NCBI RefSeq assembly: GCF_017833035.1
Contig: NZ_JAFIBM010000001.1
Coordinates: 806,001-870,000 of the forward strand
Source of the DNA: Frigoribacterium sp. PvP032
Lineage (GTDB): Bacteria > Actinomycetota > Actinomycetes > Actinomycetales > Microbacteriaceae
DNA: 64,000 bases
Direction: 5' to 3'
Positions 1-8,381 of this stretch are shown here, in pieces. The notes under the pieces are model-generated. The model had not been told where the DNA came from. It searched no databases and was given only the letters and a program-made list of their open reading frames with translations. Within the stretch, counting starts at the first letter, position 1. Each line of letters opens with the position of its first letter. Both the position numbers and the translations under genes were made by a program.

Positions 1-1
1 G

Positions 2-376
2 GACGCGGGAGTCGACGGGATCGTGCTGTCGAACCACGGCGGGCGGCAGCTCGACCGGGCGCCGATCCCCTTCCACCTCCTCCCGGAGGTGGTGCGCGAG
101 GTGGGCGCTGACACCGACGTCCTCGTCGACACCGGCATCATGAACGGCGCCGACATCGTCGCGTCCGTCGCGCTCGGGGCCAAGACGACGCTGATCGGGC
201 GGGCGTACCTCTACGGGCTCATGGCCGGCGGGCGGCAGGGCGTCGACCGCACGATCGAGATCCTCTCGGACCAGGTCGTCCGGACGATGAAGCTGCTCGG
301 CGCGCACTCGCTCGAGGAGCTGGAGCCGCGGCACGTGACCCAGCTCGAGCGCCTCGGGCCGCGCGCCCGCAGCTGA
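2..376 (+). CDS. FMN-dependent alpha-hydroxy acid oxidase/dehydrogenase, C-terminal part (5' cut by window)
   Basis: The reading frame is open from the left edge and encodes 124 residues ending in TGA at 374-376. The start SNHGGRQLD is the hallmark FMN/active-site segment of the lactate oxidase, lactate 2-monooxygenase and LldD family. It is followed by the barrel strands [13 protein letters not shown] and [14 protein letters not shown], which bind the FMN phosphate, and the family's C-terminal helix ([19 protein letters not shown]). These enzymes oxidise 2-hydroxy acids such as L-lactate to 2-oxo acids in the cytoplasm. The substrate cannot be fixed from the C-terminus alone. The N-terminal two thirds lie outside the window. 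Family assignment is firm. Confidence 0.9.
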   Translation, partial: DAGVDGIVLSNHGGRQLDRAPIPFHLLPEVVREVGADTDVLVDTGIMNGADIVASVALGAKTTLIGRAYLYGLMAGGRQGVDRTIEILSDQVVRTMKLLGAHSLEELEPRHVTQLERLGPRARS

Positions 377-388
377 CGTCGAGGCCGA

Positions 389-445
389 CGAGTTGCCCCG
401 AACTGCTGGCGGGAGGACGTGGGGGCAGCAGATCGGGGCAACTCG
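389..445. repeat. 57-bp long-arm palindromic element, copy 1
   Basis: Left arm 389-407 (CGAGTTGCCCCGAACTGCT) and right arm 427-445 are inverted repeats of 19 bp with one mismatch, around a 19-bp loop. The element starts 13 bp after the stop codon of the oxidase gene. A second copy of identical length lies at 21479-21535 with the same arms and an unrelated loop. It could act as a transcription terminator here, but reuse of the arm sequence at a distant site marks it as a dispersed repeat. Confidence 0.75.
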
Positions 446-539
446 CCTGGCCCACGACATGACCGGCGGCGAGCGAGCGGGTCGCGTCACGAGCCGTCAC
501 CGGCGTGCGGGTGTCGGCGGCGGCGGGCAGGGTGGGGGG

Positions 540-1517
540 ATGAGCTCCGCCGTGCCGAACGCCGTCACCCCGCAGCCCCTCGACCAGACGCCCGTGGTCC
601 ACGTGCTGCACGACAACGAGGAGTGGCTGCCGCCGCTGCTCGCCGCGCTCGACGACGCGGGGGTGCCGCACGCCGAGCACCTGCTCGACGGGAGCTCGTT
701 CGACCTCTCGTCCGCGCCTCCTGCGGGGGTGTTCTGGTCGCGCCTGAGCGCGTCGGCCGCGACCCGCGGCAGGGCGACCGCGAAGGAGGTGGCGCGCGCG
801 ACCCTGCGCTGGGCCGAGCGGCACGGTCGCCGGGTCGTGAACGGCAGCGGCGTGGTCGAGCTCGAGGTGAGCAAGGTCGCGCAGTACCTGGCCCTGTCGG
901 CGCACGGCTTCGACGTCCCGCGGACGGTCGCGGTCTTCGGCACCGACGACCTGAAGGCGCGGGCGCGCGAGCTGCCGACGCCGTTCATCACGAAGCACAA
1001 CCAGGGCGGCAAGGGCATCGGGGTCCGCCGGTTCGACGACCTCGAGTCGTTCGACGCCTGGGTCGACGGCCCCGACCCCGAGCAGCCCGCCGACGGCGTG
1101 ATGTTGCTGCAGGAGTACCTGCAGGCCGAGGAGCCGTTCGTCACCCGCGCCGAGTTCGTGGGCGGCCGCTTTGTCTACGCGGTCAGGGTCGACACGTCCG
1201 CCGGCAGCTTCGAGCTGTGCCCGGCGGACGCGTGCGTCGTCCCGGCGGGTGCCGACCCGGCGACCTGGGCCCCCTTCGCGGTGCGCCCGTCGGTGACGGC
1301 GGAGCACCCGCTCGTGGTCCGGCTCGAGGAGTTCCTCGCCGCCCAGGGCATCGAGGTCGCCGGCGTCGAGTTCATCGAGACCGTCGACGGCCGCGTCGTG
1401 CCCTACGACGTCAACACGAACACGAACTACAACCCCGACGTCGAGCGCGAGTCGTCGCTCTCGGCGACGGCGGCGCTCGCCGCGTTCCTCGGGGGCGCGC
1501 TGGCGGCCGCGGCGTAG
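540..1517 (+). CDS. ATP-grasp domain protein (RimK-like)
   Basis: The protein has 325 residues, starting at ATG 540 behind a G-rich Shine-Dalgarno tract. ATP-grasp features are visible: FITKHNQGGKGIGVRRFD resembles the ATP-binding lysine and glycine-rich loop, LLQEYLQ is the hinge strand, and GVEFIETVDGRVVPYDVNTNTNYN supplies the Glu/Asn metal ligands of the ligase fold. Family members join a carboxylate to an amine or thiol through an acyl-phosphate. The product of this enzyme cannot be told from sequence. It stands alone between the lactate-oxidase-like gene and the convergent haem operon, so context gives no substrate. Fold assignment is good; function is open. Confidence 0.85.
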   Translation: MSSAVPNAVTPQPLDQTPVVHVLHDNEEWLPPLLAALDDAGVPHAEHLLDGSSFDLSSAPPAGVFWSRLSASAATRGRATAKEVARATLRWAERHGRRVVNGSGVVELEVSKVAQYLALSAHGFDVPRTVAVFGTDDLKARARELPTPFITKHNQGGKGIGVRRFDDLESFDAWVDGPDPEQPADGVMLLQEYLQAEEPFVTRAEFVGGRFVYAVRVDTSAGSFELCPADACVVPAGADPATWAPFAVRPSVTAEHPLVVRLEEFLAAQGIEVAGVEFIETVDGRVVPYDVNTNTNYNPDVERESSLSATAALAAFLGGALAAAA

Positions 1518-1528
1518 CGCCGCCGAGG

Positions 1529-1606
1529 CCGCCGCGCGGGTCGCGCCGCGCGGGTCGCGCCGCGCGGGTCGCGCCGCGCGGGTCGCGCCGCGCGGGTCGC
1601 GCCGCG
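1529..1606. repeat. 14-bp tandem repeat (five copies plus a partial)
   Basis: The unit GCGCCGCGCGGGTC is repeated about five times from 1529 to 1598 and ends in a partial copy. It lies just past the stop of the ATP-grasp gene and directly abuts a 38-nt hairpin element (1610-1647). The period is not a multiple of three and it does not lie in a real gene. Confidence 0.8.
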
Positions 1607-1609
1607 AAG

Positions 1610-1647
1610 GCGACAAAGCGACGCGGGGCCCCGCGGAGGTTTGTCGC
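1610..1647. repeat. 38-nt hairpin repeat family, copy A
   Basis: The copy starts with GCGACAAAGCGACG and ends with GGAGGTTTGTCGC. The central part is a perfect 12-bp palindrome (GCGGGGCCCCGC, 1623-1634). The flanks CGCGAA (left) and TTCGCG (right) extend the stem. It lies between the convergent ATP-grasp and DUF2470 genes, where it could also end transcription. Other copies: 12041-12078, 12179-12216, 40906-40943, 49661-49698 (inverted) and 52335-52372. Confidence 0.8.
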
Positions 1648-1687
1648 ATTCGCGTCGGGACAGCCCGGGGGCGCGGCCGCCAGCGCG

Positions 1688-1981
1688 TCAGCGGCCGTCG
1701 AACAGCTCGACGACCTGGCGCCGCACCGAGGCGCGGTCGGTGATCGGCGCGGGCCACGGCACGGTGAGCACGCCCTCGGCGCCGTCGGCGTCCGTGACCG
1801 ACCAGGTCGTCTCGAGCGCGTCGAAGCCGAGCATCAGCGCGGCCGTCGCCCCCGGGGCCCCGTGCCGCCGCACGATCACGACCCCGTCCGAGGCGTGGTC
1901 GTCGCGCATGTGCGCGAGGACCGCCTCCACGACGTCGTCGCCGAAGGGCAGCCGCCGGGCGTCGGCGTCGGCGCGGCTCAC
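1688..1981 (-). CDS. DUF2470 domain protein of the haem operon
   Basis: The protein has 97 residues. It starts at GTG 1981, whose last two bases begin the stop codon of the haem oxygenase gene (GTGA overlap), so the two are translationally coupled. The sequence, with MRDDHASDGVVIVRRHG near residues 25-42 and a C-terminal VRRQVVELFDGR, matches the small DUF2470 family. The same domain is found as the C-terminal part of HugZ-type haem-utilisation proteins. As the last gene of an iron-regulated haem operon, it is probably a cytoplasmic accessory to haem binding or degradation. A catalytic role is not shown. Confidence 0.8.
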   Translation of the reverse strand: MSRADADARRLPFGDDVVEAVLAHMRDDHASDGVVIVRRHGAPGATAALMLGFDALETTWSVTDADGAEGVLTVPWPAPITDRASVRRQVVELFDGR

Positions 1982-2739
1982 GAGGCTGCTCCCGCCACGG
2001 CGACCGGGCGCACCGCGGCACCAGGGTCCGGCGAGGGCCCGAGGCCGCGTTCGGCGTCGAGCTCGGCCAGGAGGCGGGCGTTCAGGTCGTAGGCGTGCAG
2101 CACCTCCGTGACCACCGCCTCCTGGTCCGCCTCTCCCCAGGGGAGGGAGTCGAGCCGGGCGCGGTACTCGTCCTTGAAGGCGGTCGGGTCGGCGATCGCG
2201 TCGAACGTGAAGAACGAGGTCGCCTCGTCGGGCAGCCCGTAGCGCAGCCGCAGGGCGCGCCCGATGTGCTGCCCGCCCGACAGGTCGCCGAGGTAGCGCG
2301 TGTAGTGGTGCGCGACGAACGCGGTCGGCGACGACGAGCCGGCAGCCTTCTGCAGGCGGTCGACGTACTCGACCGTCGCGGGCACGGCGGCGAGGTGGTC
2401 GCGCCAGGCGGGCCCGACGAGGTGCCCGAGGTCGGCCTCGAGCGACGGCAGCCGCGTCAGCCGGTCGGTGACGAACGCGCCCGCGACCGGGTGTGCGGCC
2501 GCGATGACCGCCGCCTGTTCGAGCGCTCCGTACACGTGCCAGTACTGGGCGAGGAGGCGGACGAGGTCGTCCCTGCTGCAGGTGCCGCGCATCAGGTCGG
2601 ACATGAAGCTCGCCCGGCTGCTCGTCCCGTGGCCGCTGCGCGTGCGGGTGCGCAGCAGCTCGGAGAACGGTACGGGCGCCGGGGGCACGGCGAGGTCGGC
2701 CTCGGTGGGAGGTGCAGCGGCGGTGGTCGTGATCGTCAC
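1978..2739 (-). CDS. hmuO: Haem oxygenase, biliverdin-forming
   Basis: The protein has 253 residues. It starts at GTG 2739, which overlaps the upstream stop by four bases and is preceded by a GAGGAG ribosome-binding site. It aligns with corynebacterial HmuO. His37 in RSGHGTSSRASFMSDLM is the expected proximal haem ligand, WHVYGALEQA follows, and YLGDLSGGQHIGRALR carries the glycine-rich distal helix (GDLSGGQ). The enzyme opens haem to biliverdin, CO and Fe2+ in the cytoplasm, releasing iron from imported haem. The first 20 residues are a low-complexity extension. It is the third gene of the overlapping htaA operon and is presumably repressed by iron through the boxes at 6999-7032. Confidence 0.95.
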   Translation of the reverse strand: MTITTTAAAPPTEADLAVPPAPVPFSELLRTRTRSGHGTSSRASFMSDLMRGTCSRDDLVRLLAQYWHVYGALEQAAVIAAAHPVAGAFVTDRLTRLPSLEADLGHLVGPAWRDHLAAVPATVEYVDRLQKAAGSSSPTAFVAHHYTRYLGDLSGGQHIGRALRLRYGLPDEATSFFTFDAIADPTAFKDEYRARLDSLPWGEADQEAVVTEVLHAYDLNARLLAELDAERGLGPSPDPGAAVRPVAVAGAAS

Positions 2740-3677
2740 GGTGTCTCCTCGTCGTCGTGTGCGGTGGGGGATGCGCTGACGGCCAGTCGTCGACGGCGCA
2801 CGAGGAGCCACGCCAGCGCCCCGAGCAGGGCCCCGGCGGCGACCGCCGACCAGGCCAGGGCCGCGGTCGTCGGACCCGCGTCGGCGCTCGCGCTCGCGCC
2901 CTCTGAGCCCGACGCCGCCGCGGGCGCGGACGTGGCCGTCTGCGACGCTCCGGGGTCCGCGTCGGAGGCGACCGCCGCCTCCTCGACGTCGACCGGCGCG
3001 GTGCAGGCCACCGGCACGTCGGCGGTCAACGGGTCGAGGGCGGTGCCCGGCTCGTAGCTGCCGAACGCGGCGGCTCCCTCGGCGGTCAGCGTCGCCGGCG
3101 CGCCCGCGAACGAGAGCGCCCCCGTGGCCGGGTCGACGGGCGAGGCGGTGAGGTCGACGTCGGCGAACGGGACGTCCGGCGAGCTGACGGCCACCCCCTC
3201 CTGCGTCGTCCCGGCCACGTCGAGCAGCAGCTGCGCCGTGGTGGGCGACGTGAAGCGCAGCACCGGGTCGGCGATCGTCGTGTCGAGCACGCCCTGGTGG
3301 CCGGTGAAGCGGACGCTGCCGGTGAACGCGACGTCGCCGGTGGCGACGTCGCCAGCCGCGTCGTCGCCGAGCTCGCCGGCCCCGGACGACCAGCCGAACG
3401 CCGGCGTCGCGTAGGTCGCGCCTCCCTCGGGCGTCCAGGCACCCTTCGCGATCGAGCCGCTGATGTACGACCGGAACGACTCCTTGACGCCCCAGCTCAG
3501 GGTCGCCCCCGAGACGGTGCACGAGGAGGCGCCGGTCGCGGCGGCAGCACCGGGCACGGCTCCCGAGGGGGCCGGCAGCACCGCCGCGGCGGCCGCCAGG
3601 GCGAGAGCCCCGACGACCACCGCGGCGGTGCGGCGCCGGGCGGCGCCTGCAGCACGAGCAGCACGAGCCTCAGGCAC
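2736..3677 (-). CDS. Single-HtaA-domain membrane-anchored haem-binding protein
   Basis: The chosen start, GTG 3677, overlaps the end of the long htaA gene by 8 bp and gives 313 residues. A longer in-frame start at 3735-3737 is possible. A signal peptide is followed by one HtaA domain opening with GATLSWGVKESFRSYISGSI and containing FTGSVRFTGHQGVLDTTIADP. Next comes an Ala/Ser-rich stalk, then a transmembrane helix (about residues 271-293) and an RRRR stop-transfer end. HtaA domains bind haem at the cell surface. This copy has no LAxTG motif, so it is probably membrane-held and passes haem on to the binding lipoprotein. It overlaps hmuO by 4 bp. Confidence 0.85.
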   Translation of the reverse strand: MPEARAARAAGAARRRTAAVVVGALALAAAAAVLPAPSGAVPGAAAATGASSCTVSGATLSWGVKESFRSYISGSIAKGAWTPEGGATYATPAFGWSSGAGELGDDAAGDVATGDVAFTGSVRFTGHQGVLDTTIADPVLRFTSPTTAQLLLDVAGTTQEGVAVSSPDVPFADVDLTASPVDPATGALSFAGAPATLTAEGAAAFGSYEPGTALDPLTADVPVACTAPVDVEEAAVASDADPGASQTATSAPAAASGSEGASASADAGPTTAALAWSAVAAGALLGALAWLLVRRRRLAVSASPTAHDDEETP

Positions 3678-6600
3678 GGGCGACCTCGGGCGCAGCTGCG
3701 GCCTGGAACGAGGCCGCGGGTGCGGCCTGGAGCACACCGGCGCGACGACGGCGCACGGCCACCGCCCCGAGCCCGGTGAGCAGCAGCAGCGAGCCGAGCA
3801 GCAGGCCGCCGAGGCCCAGGCCGCCGCCCGTGAAGGCCAGGTCGGACCCGGATGCCGCGGTGCTGCCGTCGCAGGCGACGGTCGCGCCGAGCGGCAGCGA
3901 GAACGACACGGGGTCGAGCGCCTCGCCCGCGTCGTAGAACTCGCCGAACGCGACGGCGCCCGCCGCGGTCAGCGTCGCGGGGACGCCCGACCAGCCGAGC
4001 GTGCCGTCCGTGGCCGTGCGCGAGCCCTGGCCGAGGGCGAGGTTCGCGAGGGCGAGCCCCTTCGTCGTGACTGCTGCCCCGCCGGCCATCGGCTTGCTGG
4101 TCATGTCGACGACGAGTCTCGCCTGGCTGCCCGAGACGAGCTGCACGCGCGGTGCCGAGATCGTCATGTCGAGCGTGCCTCCGTGGCCGGTGAAGTGCAC
4201 CCCGCCGCCCCAGGCGACCGACCCACGGCCGGCCTCGGTGTTCACGGAGCCCGAGCCTCCCGACCAGGCATAGGCCCCGCCGGAGGTGGTGGTCACGCCG
4301 TCGAGGGACACGGCGCCCTTGGCGATCGGCCCCGTGATGTACGAGCGGTAGCTCTCCTTGACGCCCCAGCTCAGGGTCGCGCCGCTGACCGCGCGGGCCA
4401 CGCAGCGGTCCTGCCCGGCGGCGGTGCCGGTCGCGGTGCCGGTGCCGGCCGGGGCGACTCCGGTGCCCGTGCCGTTCCCGGATCCTGCACCCACGCCTCC
4501 GCCGGGCAGCGGGGCGACGATCGGGGTCTCGCCGCCGGGCTCGGCGACCGCGGTGCGGAAGCCGAACGACACGGGGTCGGCGGCCTGGCCGCGGTAGAGC
4601 TCCCAGCCTGCGGGCGAGAGGGAGTCGCTGAAGGTGCCGGCGACCGCGTCCCAGCGGTCGGTCGGCGCTGCGGCGGCGTCGAGGGCGGCGAGCAGGCTCA
4701 CGGCGGGAGCGCCGCCGGCCGAGGCCGCGGCCGCCGCGCCCGGGACCGCCGTGCTCGTCGCCAGGCGGACGAGCTCGATCCGCTCGGTCGAGTCGAGGCC
4801 GGCCGTGTCGCTGGTCGAGGTGCGCGCGGTCAGCACCGAGCCGCCGTCGGCGGTCGTCGTGACCCAGGGGTCGGCGAAGCCGATGCTGAAGCCGTGCGAG
4901 GCGCTCGTGAAGAGCACGGCGCCCGTGTAGCGGATGGTGCCGAGGCCCGTGGCGGGGTCGAAGTCGCCACCGTCGACCTGGTCGAAGACGAAGCGTCCGT
5001 CGGGGGCGATGGTGGCGCCTCCGGAGACCGCCGTGGTGCCGGCCGCGATGGTCGCGAGGTAGCCGCGCCACGAGTCCTTGAAGCCCCAGGCGAGGTTGCC
5101 CTGCCCGATCTCGGGCACGGTGCCGGGGTCGGGGGTCTCGCCGCCGGGCGTCTCGGGCTCGGGGGTCGTGACGGGCGCGGCGCCCCAGGCGAGCATGACG
5201 GGCGACGGCGGCTTGGTCGCGTTCGCGGCCGTGGTGCCCGACGTGTAGTAGAAGGCGCGGACGGCGCTCGGGACCTGCAGCACGAAGGCGTTCGACCAGG
5301 CGTCGTCGAAGTCGCGGCTCCAGGTGCCCTGCGCGGTGGTGCCCTCGTAGGCCAGGGGAGCGGTCAGCTCTCCGTCGGCGGCGAGGTCGGGGAACGAGGC
5401 TCCGGTCGCGGCCGCGACGACGGTCTCGACGGGCGCGGAGGAGTTCTCCGCGCCGACGCCGGTGCGGACGCCGGCGCTCCAGGTGCCGGTGCCGTCGGAC
5501 GCGATCGTCAGCGACGGGTCGACGAGCTCGACCCACTGGCCGGCGGGCGGGAAGAAGCTCGCGTAGGCCGCGACCTTCATGGTGCCGGTGAAGTCGACGA
5601 CGACGCAGTCCGCGTCGCCCGTCGCGGTGCCGCCGGTGAGGGCGAAGGTCTGGCCGTCCTCGGCGAGCGAGATGCCGCCTCCTGCGGTCTTGGTCCAGCC
5701 GGAGCTGTAGGCCGACCAGCCCCAGCGGGCCGTGACGTCGTCGGAGGTGCTGACGGCCGAGCTGCCCGGCGTGCACGCCGTGGGCTGCGACGCGTCGACG
5801 ACGGACCAGTTGGCCGCGGAGGTCGCGCCCTGGCCGGTGCCCGTCAGCTGAGCCGAGGAGGCGCGGAACGCGGTGCTGCCCGAGGTGCCGCCCGCGTAGG
5901 CGGCCGAGATCGCGTGGCCGCCGGGGGCGAGGGGCGTCGTGAGCGTCGCCGTTCCGTCGACGAGGGGCGCGCTGCCGAGGTCGACCGGCGTCGTGGATCC
6001 TGCCGGGGTCGCGCTGAAGGCGACGGTGCCGGTGGGCGTCGACGTGCCGTCGGCGGCGACCGTCGCGGTGAAGGTCGAGTGGGCAGGCGCGACGACCGGG
6101 GCGGGGGTGACCGCCGCCACCTTCGTCGTCGTGTCGAGCGTGGTGGTCGGCTCGGCCGGGGTCGTCGGGTCGGGCGTGCTCGGCTCGGGCGTCGGCTCGG
6201 GCTCGGTCGGAGTGCTCGGCTCGGGCGTGGGCTCGGGCTCGGCCGCGAGCGTGCGGTCGACCGTGATCGTGACGGGGTCGAGCGACGACCCGGTCGCGCG
6301 CACCTGCGGCGTCTGCGACGCGTCGGAGCCCGCGAGCAGCGCGAGCACCTGGGCGCCCTGGGCGGTGATCGCGGCGGGGGCGGCGGTCCAGGTGATCGAG
6401 GTCGGCGTGCTGACGGCCTGCACGGCCGAGAGGTCGACCGTCGCGAAGGTGCGCGTCGCCTTGGCCGCCGTCGGCAGTGCCGGGTTCAGGTCGTGCGACG
6501 AGCCGGCGGTGGTGCCGGAGATCGTGGCGACACCTCCGGAGATCGAGACCGTGGGGGAGCCGAGGTGCACGTAGTTGCCCTGGGCCGTGCCGACCTGGGC

Positions 6601-6933
6601 GTCGCTGCCGAGCACGTAGCCGATGCGCGCCGTGCCGCCGAAGGCGAGCTCGCCCTGCTGCGAGGCGTCGTCCCACGAGCCGCTCGTGAGGGGGAAGGTC
6701 GCGCGGTCGTCGACGAACGAGGCCGGTGCCGTGGCCGTGCGGTAGTTCGCGAAGGTCGCGCGGTAGTCGGCGTCGATCCCCCAGCTGAGGGAGCCGGCGG
6801 TCGCGTCGACGGGTGCCGCGGACGCGGGTTCGACGGGGCTCGCGAGGCCGACGAGGCCGGCGCCGGCGACGAGCGACGCGGCGACGAGGAGGGACAGGTG
6901 GCGGCGCGCCGAGGCGCGCGGGAGTGGTGTCAC
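3670..6933 (-). CDS. htaA: Multi-HtaA surface haem-binding protein with LAFTG sorting signal
   Basis: GTG 6933 is chosen because GGAG lies 8-9 nt upstream; an in-frame ATG at 6993 lacks a good site. The protein has 1087 residues: signal peptide, HtaA-like domain 1 (about 45-225, SLSWGIDADYRATF), a Pro/Glu/Thr linker (about 228-272) and an Ig-like domain (about 281-354). A divergent HtaA-like domain with WGWSAYSSGW follows (about 373-580), then GNLAWGFKDSWRGYL (about 608-800) and GATLSWGVKESYRSYI (about 848-1018). The end is LAFTG, a transmembrane helix and an Arg-rich tail. LAxTG is the sortase E signal, so wall anchoring is inferred. It leads a four-gene overlapping operon behind tandem iron boxes. 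Confidence 0.9.
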   Translation of the reverse strand: MTPLPRASARRHLSLLVAASLVAGAGLVGLASPVEPASAAPVDATAGSLSWGIDADYRATFANYRTATAPASFVDDRATFPLTSGSWDDASQQGELAFGGTARIGYVLGSDAQVGTAQGNYVHLGSPTVSISGGVATISGTTAGSSHDLNPALPTAAKATRTFATVDLSAVQAVSTPTSITWTAAPAAITAQGAQVLALLAGSDASQTPQVRATGSSLDPVTITVDRTLAAEPEPTPEPSTPTEPEPTPEPSTPDPTTPAEPTTTLDTTTKVAAVTPAPVVAPAHSTFTATVAADGTSTPTGTVAFSATPAGSTTPVDLGSAPLVDGTATLTTPLAPGGHAISAAYAGGTSGSTAFRASSAQLTGTGQGATSAANWSVVDASQPTACTPGSSAVSTSDDVTARWGWSAYSSGWTKTAGGGISLAEDGQTFALTGGTATGDADCVVVDFTGTMKVAAYASFFPPAGQWVELVDPSLTIASDGTGTWSAGVRTGVGAENSSAPVETVVAAATGASFPDLAADGELTAPLAYEGTTAQGTWSRDFDDAWSNAFVLQVPSAVRAFYYTSGTTAANATKPPSPVMLAWGAAPVTTPEPETPGGETPDPGTVPEIGQGNLAWGFKDSWRGYLATIAAGTTAVSGGATIAPDGRFVFDQVDGGDFDPATGLGTIRYTGAVLFTSASHGFSIGFADPWVTTTADGGSVLTARTSTSDTAGLDSTERIELVRLATSTAVPGAAAAASAGGAPAVSLLAALDAAAAPTDRWDAVAGTFSDSLSPAGWELYRGQAADPVSFGFRTAVAEPGGETPIVAPLPGGGVGAGSGNGTGTGVAPAGTGTATGTAAGQDRCVARAVSGATLSWGVKESYRSYITGPIAKGAVSLDGVTTTSGGAYAWSGGSGSVNTEAGRGSVAWGGGVHFTGHGGTLDMTISAPRVQLVSGSQARLVVDMTSKPMAGGAAVTTKGLALANLALGQGSRTATDGTLGWSGVPATLTAAGAVAFGEFYDAGEALDPVSFSLPLGATVACDGSTAASGSDLAFTGGGLGLGGLLLGSLLLLTGLGAVAVRRRRAGVLQAAPAASFQAAAAPEVARA

Positions 6934-6998
6934 AGAAGAGCTCCAGAAGTGTCGGAGGGGCAGGTCGATCTCGACCGCCGGGGACACCTGCACCGTAT

Positions 6999-7032
6999 TT
7001 AGGTAAGCCTCATTAAGGCAAGGCTTGCCTAA
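6999..7032 (-). promoter_or_regulatory. Tandem DtxR/IdeR iron boxes upstream of htaA
   Basis: The sequence at 7014-7032 (TAAGGCAAGGCTTGCCTAA) is an almost perfect 19-bp palindrome matching the IdeR/DtxR consensus. An overlapping, weaker box lies at 6999-7017 and keeps the GGCTTACCTAA half on the minus strand. The boxes lie 66-99 bp upstream of the htaA start, with TAAATA as a possible -10 element inside box one. Repression of the whole htaA-to-DUF2470 operon when iron is plentiful is inferred. Confidence 0.88.
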
Positions 7033-7089
7033 CTATTGCCTCCGCCTGTTACCGGACCGTGACGTTCGGTGCCGTCCGGCTGTCTCCTC

Positions 7090-7182
7090 ATTCAGGATGC
7101 TGAGTCCTGAGTCCGCGTCGTGCAGGAGTCGCGGTCCTGAGTCGTGCACGATTCAGGAGGTGCGGGTCGCGAACTCCCGAAT
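7090..7182 (+). repeat. 93-bp CAGGA/TCCTG element, copy 1
   Basis: This copy begins ATTCAGGA and ends CCCGAAT. It contains TGAGTCCTGAGT, a GTGCAC core and ATTCAGGAGG at the same offsets as the three copies at 26972-27415 and, in reverse, at 44873-44965. It fills most of the gap between the htaA promoter and the 3' end of hmuT. Confidence 0.8.
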
Positions 7183-7190
7183 TGCACGTG

Positions 7191-8381
7191 TCACTGCCCA
7201 GGGGCGTAGACCGCGCGGGCCAGCGCCTCGAGCACCTCCGGGGTGCGGGGGCCGAAGCTGAGCACCTGTCCGTCGGCCATGTCGACGAACCGCCGGTGCT
7301 CGCCCGCCGCGGTCATCGCCACGGCGGGCTTCGCCGCGAGCAGGCCGTCGACGCCCCCGGCGCTCTCGAGCCCGCCGGTCATCACGAGGAACACGTCGGG
7401 GTCGGCCGCGACGAGCGCCTCGTCGGTCATCGGCCGGGCGCCGACCCAGCCGATGTCCGCGGCGACGTCGACGCCGCCGAGGCCCTCGACGAGCGCGTCG
7501 GCACCCGTCCCCTCGCCGAGGAGGTAGTAGATGCCCGCGCTCCCGCGCAGGTAGAGGAACGCGATGCGCAGCCGGTCCGCCTCGGCGGCCGGGGCGAGCC
7601 CGGCGATCTGGGCCCGCACCTCCTTCGTCCTGGTGCCCACGGCGTCGGCCAGTGCCTCCCCGGCGGAGGGCACGCCGAGGGCCGCCCCGACCGACCGCGC
7701 CAGGTCGCCTGCCCCGGCCGGCGACGGCTCGTTCTCGACGTAGACGACGGTCACGCCCGACTGCCGGAGCTGCTGCACGACGTCGGTCGGCCCGATGCTG
7801 CCGTCGGTGATCACCAGCGTCGGCTCGAGCGAGAGCACGGCCTCGGCGTTGATCGAGTGGCCCTCCTTGGTGACGACGGGCAGGTCGGCGGCGCTGTCGA
7901 AGGTCGTCGAGACGTCGCGCCCGACGAGCAGGTCGCCGAGGCCGAGACCCGTGACCGTGGCGGCGAGCGCGCCCGAGATGTCGAGCGCGAGCAGCCGCGA
8001 CGTGTCGGTGACGACCTGCGCCGTGTCGCCGGTGAGGTCGCGCGAGGTCACCTCGACGGGGAGGCTCGCGACGCCCGGCTCGACGAGGGGCAGCACCTCG
8101 TCCGAGGCGAGCACCGCGGTCGACGGGCCCTCGAGCGCGCGCAGGTCGTCGGGCAGCTCGAGCTCGTCGAGCGGCGTCGCGGCTGCGGCTGCGGCTGCGG
8201 TGCCGGAGCCGGTTCCGGTGCCGGTGCCGCTCGTCCCGTCGCCGCTCGCCGCGCCTCCCGCGCCGGTGCAACCCGTCACGACGAGTGCGACGCCCAGGGC
8301 CAGCCCCGTCGCGACACCCGTCCGTCGTCGTCGTGAGCGGGCGGCGGCGGGCGTCGAGCGAGAGGAGGTGGGGGACGACAT
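7191..8381 (-). CDS. hmuT: Haem ABC transporter substrate-binding lipoprotein
   Basis: The protein has 396 residues with an Arg-rich start, a hydrophobic stretch and a lipobox (LVVTGC, Cys38), so it is a lipoprotein on the outer face of the membrane. A Gly/Thr/Ala-rich linker is followed by a FecB/HmuT-type periplasmic-binding fold: LALDISGAL, VVTKEGHSINAEAVLSLEPTLVI, GVTVVYVENEP and a C-terminal FGPRTPEVLEALARAVY. HmuT receives haem from HtaA proteins and delivers it to HmuUV. The gene diverges from hmuU, and the 23 bp between the start codons are almost entirely an iron box. The AAGGA upstream lies inside that box, so a leaderless transcript is likely. Confidence 0.93.
   Translation of the reverse strand: MSSPTSSRSTPAAARSRRRRTGVATGLALGVALVVTGCTGAGGAASGDGTSGTGTGTGSGTAAAAAAATPLDELELPDDLRALEGPSTAVLASDEVLPLVEPGVASLPVEVTSRDLTGDTAQVVTDTSRLLALDISGALAATVTGLGLGDLLVGRDVSTTFDSAADLPVVTKEGHSINAEAVLSLEPTLVITDGSIGPTDVVQQLRQSGVTVVYVENEPSPAGAGDLARSVGAALGVPSAGEALADAVGTRTKEVRAQIAGLAPAAEADRLRIAFLYLRGSAGIYYLLGEGTGADALVEGLGGVDVAADIGWVGARPMTDEALVAADPDVFLVMTGGLESAGGVDGLLAAKPAVAMTAAGEHRRFVDMADGQVLSFGPRTPEVLEALARAVYAPGQ

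Noticed and set aside
1529-1606. Coding repeat at the end of the ATP-grasp gene
   Set aside because: The ATP-grasp stop (1515-1517) precedes it, and the 14-bp period cannot keep one reading frame.
3463-7002. A 1179-residue plus-strand open frame opposite htaA
   Set aside because: It is a GC-bias shadow; the minus strand encodes signal peptide, HtaA domains and LAFTG in order.
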